DNA from: Arenibacter algicola
GTDB lineage: Bacteria; Bacteroidota; Bacteroidia; Flavobacteriales; Flavobacteriaceae
DNA length: 64,000 bases
Direction of reading: 5' to 3'
Assembly (NCBI RefSeq): GCF_018860365.1
Contig: NZ_JAHKPO010000024.1
Span: 62,001 to 126,000, forward strand
The notes beneath the pieces were generated by a model. The model worked only from the letters and a program-made list of their open reading frames with translations, made no database searches and had not been told where the DNA came from. Position numbers and translations under genes: made by a program. Numbering within the stretch: position 1 is the first letter of the stretch; each line of letters begins with the position of its first letter. Positions 9,997 through 19,046 of the stretch are shown one piece after another.

Positions 9997-10916
9997 TAAA
10001 ACAATATTACAGTAACGGAAAACTATTGATTACCGGGGAGTATCTGGTTTTGGATGGTGCCCAAAGTTTAGCGGTACCCACCCTTTACGGACAATCATTA
10101 TCTGTAAAAGAGACTCAGGACAAGCTGCTGACATGGAAGAGTTTGGACGAAAAAGGAAAACCGTGGTTTGAAAGTACTTATGAATTGGAGGGTTTTAGCC
10201 CGGTTTCCAAAAACACCGTTTCCGAGGAAGCATTGGCTATTTCGGCTACCCTTAAAAAAATTCTTTCGGAAGCCAGAAAATTGAACCCTAGTTTTTTAAC
10301 CAATTCCCAAGGCTATGAAATTACCACGGCATTAAATTTTCCAAGGGAATGGGGATTGGGGTCATCATCTACCCTGATCAACAACATAGCCCAATGGGCC
10401 CATATAGATGCCTATGCCCTACTATGGAACGCGTTTTCAGGTAGTGGGTACGATATTGCCTGTGCACAAAATAATTCTCCGAATACCTACCAATTAAAGA
10501 ACAACATACCTATTGTACAGCCGGCATCCTTCAACCCCACATTTAAAAACGACCTGTACTTTGTATATCTAAATCAAAAACAGAACAGTAGGGAAGGTAT
10601 TGCCCTGTATCGTAAAAAAGAATTCAACACCTTTTCCGCCATATCCCAAATTAATAGTATTACCCAAAGAATATTGACCTGTACGCGCTTGTCCCAATTT
10701 GACAAACTCATTAAAAAACATGAAACAATTTTAAGCGAGATCCTAGGAATGCCCACGGTTAAAGAACGGTTGTTTCCGGATTACAAGGGAGCTATTAAAA
10801 GTCTAGGGGCCTGGGGAGGAGATTTTATACTGGCAACAGGAAACAAAACCACTCCAGATTACTTTAGGGAAAAGGGGTATGCCACTGTTATTCCCTATTC
10901 AAGAATGGTAAAATAG
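9993..10916 (+). CDS. GYDIA family GHMP kinase (mevalonate pathway)
   Basis: A 307-residue small-molecule kinase. The GHMP ATP-binding motif is PREWGLGSSST (about 113-123) and the name-giving GYDIA follows at about 153-157 inside GSGYDIACAQ. The start overlaps the HMG-CoA reductase stop (ATGA), which implies coupled translation and a shared pathway. The likely role is phosphorylation of mevalonate or phosphomevalonate, but which step this Bacteroidetes-specific subgroup performs is not settled by sequence. Transcription ends at a strong hairpin 55 bases downstream. Confidence 0.88.
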   Translation: MIKQYYSNGKLLITGEYLVLDGAQSLAVPTLYGQSLSVKETQDKLLTWKSLDEKGKPWFESTYELEGFSPVSKNTVSEEALAISATLKKILSEARKLNPSFLTNSQGYEITTALNFPREWGLGSSSTLINNIAQWAHIDAYALLWNAFSGSGYDIACAQNNSPNTYQLKNNIPIVQPASFNPTFKNDLYFVYLNQKQNSREGIALYRKKEFNTFSAISQINSITQRILTCTRLSQFDKLIKKHETILSEILGMPTVKERLFPDYKGAIKSLGAWGGDFILATGNKTTPDYFREKGYATVIPYSRMVK

Positions 10917-10970
10917 CCCTAAAGCTTAAAATTACCAGAATGCCTCCATTATAATGAAACCGAGTTACCA

Positions 10971-11010
10971 AAAACAATAAAGCCTCCCGTTTGGGAGGCT
11001 TTATTGTTTT
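10971..11010. terminator. Bidirectional intrinsic terminator, 18-bp perfect stem
   Basis: Bases 10971-10988 and 10993-11010 are exact reverse complements around a GTTT loop. The core is AGCCTCCC/GGGAGGCT, flanked by A-rich and T-rich arms, so it has a T tract in either direction. It sits between the convergent GHMP kinase and PpiD-like genes and should stop both transcripts. Confidence 0.93.
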
Positions 11011-11028
11011 ATAAGAACCTAGGTTCTA

Positions 11029-13146
11029 CTAATAAAATGTTGCTCTTTTATCCTCTATATTAGAAGATTCTTTTAAGGCATTGTAAACGGCGAAGTTTAC
11101 TCTACCGGCAGCACTGGCCTGTAAGTTATTGGCATAGGTACTGTAGTTATCCAATTTGGCAGCCTCTTCTTTTTTGGTGACCGTTAGCATATACACGCCA
11201 CTATCGCCCTTAATTAAACCAGAGGTAGCCCCTTGCTCCATAGCAAAGGCAGTACCAACTACGAAAGCCTCCGATCCGGCACCTGGGATGATAGGGGATT
11301 TCATGGTCAAAGCAGAAGCTGTAGAAGCTATAACATTATTATCCTTGGCGAAATCATCCATAGTTTTACCCTTATTGGCTTCTATGATTTGTGCCGCCTT
11401 TTTTTCCTTTCGCAATTTTGGAAGTACCAAAGCTGATGCGTCTTCCACACTCATAAGCCCTTCAGCATACTTTGCTGTCAACCTAACAACGGCATAACCA
11501 TTGTTTATATTGAACCTTTTAACCTCACCCAATTTGGTATCTTCGTTAAAAGCCCATTGAACAATGGCACGTTGGGCCGAAAGTCCTGGTAGGTTTTCAT
11601 CCATTTCCTTAATTTTATTTACCGGCCTAACCACGAAATTACTTTCTTTGGCTGCTACAGCAAAATCTTTATCCGAGGTAGTTTCCATTTCAAATTTGGT
11701 CGCCGCGGTGAACAAGGTATTGATAGTTTCTTCGGACGGCTCTATTTCCCTTGCCAAAGTGGCAATTCTAACAATATCCTGCTTATCATCTATCTTAACG
11801 ATGTGGAATCCAAAATCTGTTTCTACCAAACCTATGGCTCCAACCGGATTACTAAATGTGAAGTCGTTGAATGGTGCTACCATTACCCCTTCCTGATTAT
11901 ATCCTAGGTCACCACCTTGGGGCGCAGAAGGTCCGTCTGAATTATCCCTGGCCAATTCGGCAAAAACAGTCCCAGTTCGTTTTGCCTCTACCAGTAATTC
12001 CTTAGCTTTTTTCTCAGCTTCCTCTTTAGTACGGGTAACCTCTGGATTGGCACGTTGAGCCCCTGCATAAGAAATTAGGATATGACTGGATTTTACAGTA
12101 CCATTTGCCTTTCTATCCATCATTTTGGATACCTTAAAGTAATCCCCATCGCGATAAGGACCGAACATACTTCCTTTTTCCAAGGACATTAGCGTATCCG
12201 CAAATTTAGCAGGCAAATCTTTCTTAGCCTTAAAAATAGTATCGAATTTTATATCCGAATTTCTATCCAAAAAGGCAATCATATCAGTGGTATTCTTGAA
12301 ACCTTTAATGGTATCGTTTGCGTCCTTTTGAGTATTGTACTCAACGCGATCCTCCAATAGTTTGTTAATTTCCTCCTTTACAGCATTCTCATCTTCCAAA
12401 GAAGCCTTTTCCTCGAAATAGACAAATTCTAAATCTCTGGCCTTATCTTGTTTATAATCTTTCTTGTGATCATTGATATATGCCTCGATCTCTTTCTTGG
12501 TAACCGCTATGGAAGAATCAGGAATAGAGGAAAAAGGCACACGCACATACTTAATATCCACTTTATCATTGGCCAATTTATAATCCAATTCCCCTTCTTT
12601 CAGGGTTGAACCAACACCTGCTTTTATAAGGTTAAAATAAGTCTGCTCCTTTGCATTCTGAATAATGGCCTGTTCATCCTGTAACCACAAAGCGTAACGA
12701 CCTGGATTGTTTGCTTTCCAATCGGCCACCGCTTCCCTAAACTTATTCTCATCAAAAACACCGCTGGCATTATGAAATTCAGGATTTTGAACATAGGAAG
12801 GAATAGTTTTGATGTAGTTTATTATCTGATCCTGTTCTATATTAATACCCAACTCATCAAATTGCTGAGCAAGAATGGTATTCCTAACCTGCCTATCCCA
12901 GACCTGATTGACCAATTGCATTGAAGAAGAAGTTGGACCGGCCATTCTAGAATACGCCTCCACATCCCTTCTAAATTGATCTATGGAAATTTCGTCCCCA
13001 TTGATCTCTGCTATGGAAGAACCAACCTTTCCACCACCCAATTCATTGCTGCTGAACACTCCTGAAATTACGAATGCGAACAAAGCCAAACCAATGATTA
13101 AAATTAAAACGGTAGTTCGTTTCCTTATATTCTCTAAAATTGCCAT
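11029..13146 (-). CDS. PpiD/SurA-like peptidyl-prolyl cis-trans isomerase
   Basis: A 705-residue membrane-anchored periplasmic foldase. A single TM helix (about 11-31) near the N-terminus, preceded by RKR, gives an N-in/C-out topology as in PpiD. Residues about 33-200 form the SurA_N-type chaperone region. A parvulin-type rotamase domain follows (about 345-445, with KSSHILISY, GGDLGYNQEG and FGFHIVKI), then a second chaperone-like tail. The family helps newly secreted outer-membrane proteins fold. It is preceded by a 105-base T-rich spacer, so it may have its own promoter although it lies in line with the envelope cluster. Confidence 0.92.
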   Translation of the reverse strand: MAILENIRKRTTVLILIIGLALFAFVISGVFSSNELGGGKVGSSIAEINGDEISIDQFRRDVEAYSRMAGPTSSSMQLVNQVWDRQVRNTILAQQFDELGINIEQDQIINYIKTIPSYVQNPEFHNASGVFDENKFREAVADWKANNPGRYALWLQDEQAIIQNAKEQTYFNLIKAGVGSTLKEGELDYKLANDKVDIKYVRVPFSSIPDSSIAVTKKEIEAYINDHKKDYKQDKARDLEFVYFEEKASLEDENAVKEEINKLLEDRVEYNTQKDANDTIKGFKNTTDMIAFLDRNSDIKFDTIFKAKKDLPAKFADTLMSLEKGSMFGPYRDGDYFKVSKMMDRKANGTVKSSHILISYAGAQRANPEVTRTKEEAEKKAKELLVEAKRTGTVFAELARDNSDGPSAPQGGDLGYNQEGVMVAPFNDFTFSNPVGAIGLVETDFGFHIVKIDDKQDIVRIATLAREIEPSEETINTLFTAATKFEMETTSDKDFAVAAKESNFVVRPVNKIKEMDENLPGLSAQRAIVQWAFNEDTKLGEVKRFNINNGYAVVRLTAKYAEGLMSVEDASALVLPKLRKEKKAAQIIEANKGKTMDDFAKDNNVIASTASALTMKSPIIPGAGSEAFVVGTAFAMEQGATSGLIKGDSGVYMLTVTKKEEAAKLDNYSTYANNLQASAAGRVNFAVYNALKESSNIEDKRATFY

Positions 13147-13251
13147 TATGTAAACTGTTTAAATTTATCCCGTTACTATCGGGAGGCGAAATTACTACTT
13201 TCTTTTGAAATAATAAAAACTAAAAAAAACCAAAAAAAATCCCTCAAATGC

Positions 13252-14544
13252 CTATTCATCGTCAAGCACTTCCAAGGACACCATATCTATTTTATTACTT
13301 GAAACTTCCAACACCACAAAAAGGAAATTACCGATCTTAATCTCGGAGCTTTTTTCTGGGATCTCTCCGGTTTCATTAATGATCAGACCTCCCAATGTTT
13401 CATACTCATCACTTTCGGGAAGCTCCAATTTATATTGTTCATTAATATAATCTACTTCCAACCTACCCGAAAACTTAAAGGAGTTTTGATTTATCTGTTC
13501 CTCATACAAATCGGTAGTGTCATGTTCATCCTCTATGTCTCCGAATAGCACCTCCACAATATCCTCGACCGTCATAACCCCCGAAGTACCACCATACTCG
13601 TCCAGAACTACTGCGATACTCTTCCTTTTTTTGGTCAAAATATTAAGAATATCATTGATTAGCATTGTTTCCGGAACAAACTCTACAGGCAGTAGGATAC
13701 TCTTTATAGTTTTGGGTTTCTTGAAAAGCTCGTAGGAATGCACATAACCAATAATATTATCTATGGTATCCTTGAATACCAATATTTTGGAATAACCTGT
13801 TTCTGTAAAAAGCTTTGCCAAATTTTTAGGGGTCTCATGAAGTTCCACTGCCGCAATCTCTGTTCTGGGCACCATTACTTCCCTAGCCTTTACCCCTGAA
13901 AACTCCAAGGCATTTTGGAAAATTTGTATCTCGGAATCCACCTCGTCTTCCTTCTCTACAGCTTCCATTTGCTCGGTGATATAATCTCCCAATTCTATTT
14001 TACTAAAGGCCAATTGCACCTCATCCCCATCTGTTTTAAAGAGCACCTTAAGAATTATATCGGAAATCCAAATAACGAAATCCGATATTACAGAAAATAA
14101 CACATAGAAAATATAGGCCGGTATTGCCAATAACCTCAGCATAGTGTTGCTGTAGATCTGAAATAATACCTTGGGCAAAAACTCCGCGGTCAGTAAAATA
14201 ATCAAGGTAGAGATAACGGTTTGGGTAACCAAACTGAAATCGGTAAGCATTAAACTTAAAAAGCCACCTGGGGTCAACTCGATTCCCGCAAATAGGCTCA
14301 TAAGCAGATCCCCCATAAAAAGTCCGTAGACCACTAAGGCAATATTATTGCCAATAAGCATGGTAGCAATGAACTTGGAAGGTTTTTTGGTAAGTAGCGT
14401 CAGCACCTTTGGCATAAATCCATCCTGCTTCTTTTCTATTTCTATGTGAATTTTATTCGCAGAAATAAAGGCTATTTCCATTCCTGAGAAAAAAGCCGAA
14501 AACAGCAATGAAATAACAATGATAATGACAATATATGCCTCCAA
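13252..14544 (-). CDS. CNNM/CBS-pair/CorC-type hemolysin-family membrane protein
   Basis: A 430-residue protein with a CNNM (DUF21) transmembrane domain at about 1-185 containing the FSGMEIAFISAN motif. A CBS pair follows (about 205-330) and then a CorC_HlyC domain (about 345-425). The family is linked to magnesium or cobalt efflux; GldE of gliding bacteria belongs to the same superfamily and I cannot exclude that assignment. Translation appears to start at TTG (14544), two bases after the stop of the small upstream gene; there is no earlier ATG in frame and the next internal Met would delete TM1. It is part of the lptC cluster. Confidence 0.88.
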   Translation of the reverse strand: MEAYIVIIIVISLLFSAFFSGMEIAFISANKIHIEIEKKQDGFMPKVLTLLTKKPSKFIATMLIGNNIALVVYGLFMGDLLMSLFAGIELTPGGFLSLMLTDFSLVTQTVISTLIILLTAEFLPKVLFQIYSNTMLRLLAIPAYIFYVLFSVISDFVIWISDIILKVLFKTDGDEVQLAFSKIELGDYITEQMEAVEKEDEVDSEIQIFQNALEFSGVKAREVMVPRTEIAAVELHETPKNLAKLFTETGYSKILVFKDTIDNIIGYVHSYELFKKPKTIKSILLPVEFVPETMLINDILNILTKKRKSIAVVLDEYGGTSGVMTVEDIVEVLFGDIEDEHDTTDLYEEQINQNSFKFSGRLEVDYINEQYKLELPESDEYETLGGLIINETGEIPEKSSEIKIGNFLFVVLEVSSNKIDMVSLEVLDDE

Positions 14545-14546
14545 GA

Positions 14547-14750
14547 TTATTGTTTATTGTTTTTTTGACGCTCTTCAAATCTTTTTCTATAGGTCTTCTT
14601 AAAAATGAACATCCCTATGGAAACAATTCCAAAGAAAACAAACAAATAGGCCCTTTGCCTATCTATGTTCCACTGTTCGTAAACCTCAAAAACGGACACT
14701 ACGGCCACTGCCAAATAAAGGTATTCCGTATATCTTAAAATCTTAATCAT
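14547..14750 (-). CDS. Small conserved-type two-helix membrane protein
   Basis: A 67-residue protein wedged between lptC (8-base overlap) and the CNNM gene (2-base gap), which argues strongly that it is real and co-translated. It has two hydrophobic segments (about 8-22 and 34-51) and a strongly basic tail (KKTYRKRFEERQKNNK). I recognise no domain. The context suggests an inner-membrane accessory protein of the envelope cluster; no function can be claimed. Confidence 0.75.
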   Translation of the reverse strand: MIKILRYTEYLYLAVAVVSVFEVYEQWNIDRQRAYLFVFFGIVSIGMFIFKKTYRKRFEERQKNNKQ

Positions 14751-15360
14751 TTTCTTCTATCTTCTTTTCTTTTATACTCATATAACCGTAGGTCTTATTA
14801 GCATTAAAAAAACTAAAATCCCTATTAAAATCCATTCCCTCACCATCCATTATAGTTCCTTCCTCTGGATTGGTATATTTAAATTTCTGTTGGGTAAAAA
14901 TCCAATCATTGGCCCTATCCCAATATAATTGTGGTGCCTCCAATTTTTTACCATCACTGGATTCCATAACCACATTACCTTGCAAATCTATTAAATTAGT
15001 ACTGGAATAAATAATTCCGTAATCTGCAGTAACAGTGCTCTTTTCTCCCTTTTCATCAAAAAACTCCAAAATGAGTCCATCGGGGAAAGTTGTATAAGGG
15101 AAAAGCAGATTGTCAAATTCATTGCTGACCGGGCTTTTTAACACGGCAATAACATGTGCAGTAACAACCCCTTCATTTTTTTCAAGTTCATCGGTCTCCG
15201 TATAAGTTAAGGTAAATTCCTCCGCAACAGCACTAGGAAATATCTTTTTTATTGCCTCGTCCCCAACTCTCTTATAATTATCGGCACAGGAATAAAAAAG
15301 CATTGCCATAGAAAAAACTATGGCAATGCTCCTTAAATTATATAAATCTTTTTTTTTCAT
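14743..15360 (-). CDS. lptC: LPS export ABC transporter periplasmic protein LptC
   Basis: A 205-residue protein with a lipoprotein-type signal (lipobox FYSC, Cys25), unlike the TM-anchored enterobacterial LptC. The LptC/OstA-like beta-strand region covers about 60-185 (TVTADYGIIYS, LQGNVVMESSDGKKLEAPQL). The family relays LPS from LptBFG to LptA in the periplasm. It starts one base after the TPR gene stop. Codons 11-23 contain a 13-bp perfect inverted repeat followed by a T tract on the coding strand, an unusual terminator-like structure inside the signal-peptide region (see separate entry). Confidence 0.88.
   Translation of the reverse strand: MKKKDLYNLRSIAIVFSMAMLFYSCADNYKRVGDEAIKKIFPSAVAEEFTLTYTETDELEKNEGVVTAHVIAVLKSPVSNEFDNLLFPYTTFPDGLILEFFDEKGEKSTVTADYGIIYSSTNLIDLQGNVVMESSDGKKLEAPQLYWDRANDWIFTQQKFKYTNPEEGTIMDGEGMDFNRDFSFFNANKTYGYMSIKEKKIEEND
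15294..15330 (-). terminator. Terminator-like hairpin inside the start of lptC
   Basis: On the minus strand AGCATTGCCATAG is followed by a T6 loop, the exact complement CTATGGCAATGCT and then a T run ending at 15294. This is a 13-bp perfect stem with a U tract, the geometry of an intrinsic terminator, but it lies 31-67 bases into the lptC coding sequence. It may attenuate transcription between the TPR gene and lptC plus the genes downstream. Effect is inferred; only the structure is seen. Confidence 0.6.
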
Positions 15361-15361
15361 C

Positions 15362-16732
15362 TTATAGGTTGGGCACTTTTACACTACCACCTACCCAACA
15401 AGAGAAACTTACTGTTTTACCGGCCATACCGGAATTAAATATATCCGTTTTGGATGGCGCCTTGGCTGAGTAACTAGCGGCTGCCTGACCTGCCCTACCA
15501 CTTAAAGCTGGATCCACACGACCTGCCTGGCGGGCCATTTCTGCAGCTTTCCAATAGATAGCCCTTTTCTCGAATGGAGTGCTACCACATTCATTGGCGC
15601 TACCCGCATACAAACTGGCAATCAACAAATAGGCCTTACCATTGGAAGGGTTGGCATCAATAGCTTTTTGCGCATAACTCCTGGCAGTAGATTTACTACC
15701 TCTTCTATAACTTGTAGCAATTTTATAAGCGATATTGGATTTTTTTCTGGAATCGGTTTCCAACTCCAATGCTTTGTTGAAATCTGCAATAGCACCACTG
15801 GTATCTCCTGCATTATTCTTTAGGGCACCACCATACATATATGCACTGGCGGAAGGCTCCAAGGCCAATTGTACCTCGAATAATTTTTTGAACATTGGAT
15901 CTTCAGTACACTCCTTGCTGTACATTCTTCCAACAGCTCTCTTAACCCAGGTTATATCTCCTTTTTTTGATTCAAAATTCTTTTGATACAAAGGAATCAA
16001 GTTTTCACAGTTCGCTAAGGCACCCAATTTGCTGTCTATACTTTCAGCTATTTTACCATAGCTTTCAGAATAACTATTGTAAGAACTCAATTGCTTTTTC
16101 TCTTTTGAAGTCAAAGTACCTGCATCTTCCTTAGGAAGAAGTTTGGTTATAACCTCTGTAAGCTTATCATTTTCCTCATCTATTTTTTCGGTGATGTTGT
16201 CATATTTCTCAAATACTTCCTCAACATCCTTTTTGCCGGCACTGTTTAAATCAACCAAGCTGGAGAAATACAAATACAAGGCCTTAGGATTTTTGAAATT
16301 GGCCTTATCCTCTGTAAAAGCCTTGTCTAGCTGAGAGTAGATTTCCTCATCGGTAATCATTTTCTCATCATATTTCAACAATACCTTATCTATAATGGTC
16401 TCCGCAACGTCTGTCTTTGCAGGAAAGTACTTCATCCTGTTATCATATAGTTCCATTAAGGCATTAATATTGGCAGTTTTGTCTGCCCCGGTAGATTTTG
16501 AAAGCCTATCCTTTAAAATCCGTTCACCATATAATATGTTGGCCCAGTTTAAGGTAGGGCAATTTTCATATACCATTTTCCATGGCGTATAAGCAGCCTC
16601 ATAATTCTTAACTTTCACATGCTCCGTGTAAATGGAAAGATTGGTCATACACTCCGGGTTTTGAGCTTGGGAATGCCCTAAACCCACAAATCCCATGGCG
16701 GCTATCGCTGTGATGTAGAGTTTCTTTTTCAT
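15362..16732 (-). CDS. Secreted tetratricopeptide-repeat protein
   Basis: A 456-residue protein with a Sec signal peptide (about 1-23, ending SQAQ). TPR-like helical repeats are clearest at about 290-400 (GGALKNNAGDTSGAIADFNKAL and AYKIATSYRRGSKSTARSYA, shown in part). The middle region is rich in Lys/Glu helices. It is likely a periplasmic or outer-membrane-associated scaffold. It lies between the beta-barrel gene and lptC in an envelope cluster I associate with Flavobacteriia. No enzymatic motif is seen. Confidence 0.85.
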   Translation of the reverse strand: MKKKLYITAIAAMGFVGLGHSQAQNPECMTNLSIYTEHVKVKNYEAAYTPWKMVYENCPTLNWANILYGERILKDRLSKSTGADKTANINALMELYDNRMKYFPAKTDVAETIIDKVLLKYDEKMITDEEIYSQLDKAFTEDKANFKNPKALYLYFSSLVDLNSAGKKDVEEVFEKYDNITEKIDEENDKLTEVITKLLPKEDAGTLTSKEKKQLSSYNSYSESYGKIAESIDSKLGALANCENLIPLYQKNFESKKGDITWVKRAVGRMYSKECTEDPMFKKLFEVQLALEPSASAYMYGGALKNNAGDTSGAIADFNKALELETDSRKKSNIAYKIATSYRRGSKSTARSYAQKAIDANPSNGKAYLLIASLYAGSANECGSTPFEKRAIYWKAAEMARQAGRVDPALSGRAGQAAASYSAKAPSKTDIFNSGMAGKTVSFSCWVGGSVKVPNL

Positions 16733-16769
16733 CTGTCTGTTTATTTTAAGGTGGTTAAAGTAATAATTT

Positions 16770-18032
16770 TTAATTAATTTTTCTCGGTATGAACCATTTA
16801 TCGTTTAAAGATAGGCCCACATTAACTTTGAAATAACTTTCCTCTACTAAATCCCCATATTTGGTTCCTCTTTTTCCAAGTTCAAAACCGAGGTTAATAT
16901 TTGAAAGATTACGACCCAGTGGTAAACCTAATCCAAAAGTTATGCCAAAATCATTAATCTCCTTATTATCTACTATTATTCCCGATTTGGAGACTTTTGC
17001 TCCGGCCCTATAGGTAACTCTTTTCAAATAACTTGTAAAAGAGGTGTATTCGGGGATGTAATATCCGCCAAGTCTATAGGTCTGGGCATTTTGGTACTCC
17101 AAATTGCTAGCAGGCGAAAGCTCGTTCTCAAAAGAGCTTAATTCCTGAAAACTATATTCCGCCCCTAAAAACCACTTTTTATCTTGACCATAACCCACCC
17201 CTAGTGTGGCGGTAGTTGGAATCTGCACCCCTGTACGCGCCAAGCCCTGTGCTTCCAAATCCACTTCTGTTACTTCAATATCCCTACCGCTAACGGTGGA
17301 AAATGAACCTATGGTCCTAGTATTTTCAGAAACCAAATTGGCCTGGGTATTTACTACAATGCTGGTAAAAAGAGTATGTTTTTCGGTAATGGCCGGTGTA
17401 AAACTGGCTCCAAAGTTAAAATCGAAGCCCTTAATCCTGGATTCTATCTTGTTAAAAGAACCAAACTGAACATCTTCAACAGTCTGATAACTATTGGTAA
17501 TCTGGTTCCCAAAATTAAAATTACTGGTAACTCCTAAACTTAAGTTTTTGAAAAGTTCATAGCCAACAGAGATATAAACCCTGTTTAAACCTCCCTCTCC
17601 ATTAAACGATTCGGATACGAGTCCTTGGGAAGTGGTTCTTTCAGATTGAAAATTGTACCCTACGGAGGAATACGGCATAATACCAAAACCAAGACCAAAG
17701 CCTTTTCCCAAATTAAACCCTAATGACAAGTAGTCCAAATTTGAAATAGAGGCATTTTCTTTGGAATCGTTGGTTTCAAACCTGTACTCCTTACGTGATA
17801 GTCCCGCTGTGTACGTCGTTAACCCCAATTTACTATATGCTGCGGGATTATTAAGATTGATGTGAATACTATCCGTATAAACACTCAACCCACCCATCAT
17901 TTGATTCTCCACTGTGCCGGTAGCCCTTAAATCCCCAACACCAAAGTAAGAATAGGGGGAAGCAGTACTATTCTGAGCATATATGCTTACCGAAGTTACG
18001 CATAAAATTGCAATAATAAAATTTTTGATCAT
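16770..18032 (-). CDS. Outer-membrane beta-barrel protein
   Basis: A 420-residue protein with a signal peptide (about 1-19, IYAQ) followed by alternating amphipathic strands rich in Gly and aromatic residues and ending in a short positively charged strand. N-terminal ASPYSYFGVGDL and the following NNPAAYSKLG resemble flavobacterial FadL/OMPP1-like barrels, but family membership is an inference. Its ATG is directly adjacent to the coaX stop (no intergenic base), so co-transcription is near certain. Confidence 0.8.
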   Translation of the reverse strand: MIKNFIIAILCVTSVSIYAQNSTASPYSYFGVGDLRATGTVENQMMGGLSVYTDSIHINLNNPAAYSKLGLTTYTAGLSRKEYRFETNDSKENASISNLDYLSLGFNLGKGFGLGFGIMPYSSVGYNFQSERTTSQGLVSESFNGEGGLNRVYISVGYELFKNLSLGVTSNFNFGNQITNSYQTVEDVQFGSFNKIESRIKGFDFNFGASFTPAITEKHTLFTSIVVNTQANLVSENTRTIGSFSTVSGRDIEVTEVDLEAQGLARTGVQIPTTATLGVGYGQDKKWFLGAEYSFQELSSFENELSPASNLEYQNAQTYRLGGYYIPEYTSFTSYLKRVTYRAGAKVSKSGIIVDNKEINDFGITFGLGLPLGRNLSNINLGFELGKRGTKYGDLVEESYFKVNVGLSLNDKWFIPRKIN

Positions 18033-18761
18033 CTAGCGCTTGTTGTATTCTAACAAATGGTATAACCCCAACAGGAGAAATTTAGAATGCGCAAATATGG
18101 TATTTTTTAATCGTTTTGACAAAAATTGAGCATCACCTCCTGTTAAAATAACTGTTAAATCGACAAATCTACTTCTATATTGATCAATTATTCCGTCAAT
18201 TTCATTGCAAATGCCATTGACAACACCACTATGCATGCTAGTTTCAGTAGTGTTTCCAATAAAGTCTATTATGGCCTTTTTTTTCAACAACGGCAATTTG
18301 GACGTTTGTTCGTGCATAGCTTTGTACCTCATGGCTATTCCCGGCGAAATGGCCCCGCCCAAATATTCCCCATAGTCGTTAACGGCATCATAGGTTACGC
18401 AGGTGCCCGCATCTATGACCAGGGTATTTCCTTTAGGGTTATGATAAAAGGCCGCTGTTGCAAGGGCAATTCTGTCCACACCCAGGGTCTGGGGGGTAGC
18501 ATAGGAATTCTTGAAGGGAGTTTTGGAGGTGTAACTCAGGACATGAACCTTACAGAAGACGCATAACATGGCTATTTCCTCATGGCCCATCCCTCCTACG
18601 TTGGAAACAATGGCATTTTGAATAAGAAAGTACTCGGCAAAAATAGATTTCACACTTTTTGCAAAATCTGCACAGGGAATTTTTCGATAGGAAATAATTT
18701 TACCATTATCGAAAACCGCCATTTTTACTAGGGTATTACCCACATCTACAATCAAGTTCAT
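18033..18761 (-). CDS. coaX: Type III pantothenate kinase
   Basis: A 242-residue cytoplasmic enzyme that phosphorylates pantothenate in the first step of coenzyme A synthesis. Family landmarks are all visible: phosphate motif DVGNT (6-10), GVDR (94-97), DAGT (117-120) and GGAISPG (135-141), with LTGGDA near the C-terminus. The length is typical. First gene of the minus-strand envelope cluster; it diverges from the tRNA-Phe gene. Confidence 0.95.
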   Translation of the reverse strand: MNLIVDVGNTLVKMAVFDNGKIISYRKIPCADFAKSVKSIFAEYFLIQNAIVSNVGGMGHEEIAMLCVFCKVHVLSYTSKTPFKNSYATPQTLGVDRIALATAAFYHNPKGNTLVIDAGTCVTYDAVNDYGEYLGGAISPGIAMRYKAMHEQTSKLPLLKKKAIIDFIGNTTETSMHSGVVNGICNEIDGIIDQYRSRFVDLTVILTGGDAQFLSKRLKNTIFAHSKFLLLGLYHLLEYNKR

Positions 18762-18813
18762 ACTGTAAAGATCAAAAAACTTAAAAAAACAAAAACCTTT
18801 TTTTTCATTTTTG

Positions 18814-18844
18814 TTTGTATATCCTAAATTTGAATTTATATTTG
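18814..18844 (+). promoter_or_regulatory. Bacteroidetes-type promoter of tRNA-Phe
   Basis: TTTG (18814-18817) and TATATTTG (18837-18844, exact TAnnTTTG) are separated by 19 bases, the spacing expected for -33/-7 elements of the Bacteroidetes primary sigma factor. The tRNA begins 18 bases downstream. Confidence 0.8.
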
Positions 18845-18862
18845 CACCCGCTTACAGCGTTT

Positions 18863-18935
18863 GGTGCCTTAGCTCAGTTGGTAGAGCAATGGACTGAAAA
18901 TCCATGTGTCCCTGGTTCGATTCCTGGAGGCACCA
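18863..18935 (+). tRNA. tRNA-Phe (GAA)
   Basis: A 73-base cloverleaf without encoded CCA (ACCT follows). The acceptor stem GGTGCCT pairs perfectly with AGGCACC. The D arm is AGCTCAGTTGGTAGAGC; the anticodon stem ATGGA/TCCAT holds loop CTGAAAA with anticodon GAA. The T arm CCTGG-TTCGATT-CCTGG has a central U:U mismatch. It is flanked by a clear promoter and a terminator, so it is a single-gene transcript. Confidence 0.97.
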
Positions 18936-18939
18936 CCTC

Positions 18940-18969
18940 AAAAGCCCTTGATTATCAAGGGCTTTTTTT
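18940..18969. terminator. Intrinsic terminator after tRNA-Phe
   Basis: AAAAGCCCTTGA (18940-18951), loop TTA, then TCAAGGGC and a T7 run (18955-18969). The A-rich 5' side makes it usable from the opposite strand as well, where the sialidase operon ends. Confidence 0.9.
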
Positions 18970-19046
18970 ATTTTTACCCCCTTTGCTTGCCTCAATTATA
19001 AACTACTTTATTATTTAGTACTAAATATTGGCCCAAGAAGCCTATT

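Noticed and set aside
13168..13184. Hairpin TCCCG/CGGGA as a terminator between the CNNM and PpiD-like genes
   Set aside because: The stem is only 5 bp and no T tract follows on the minus strand; it may be a leader structure at most.
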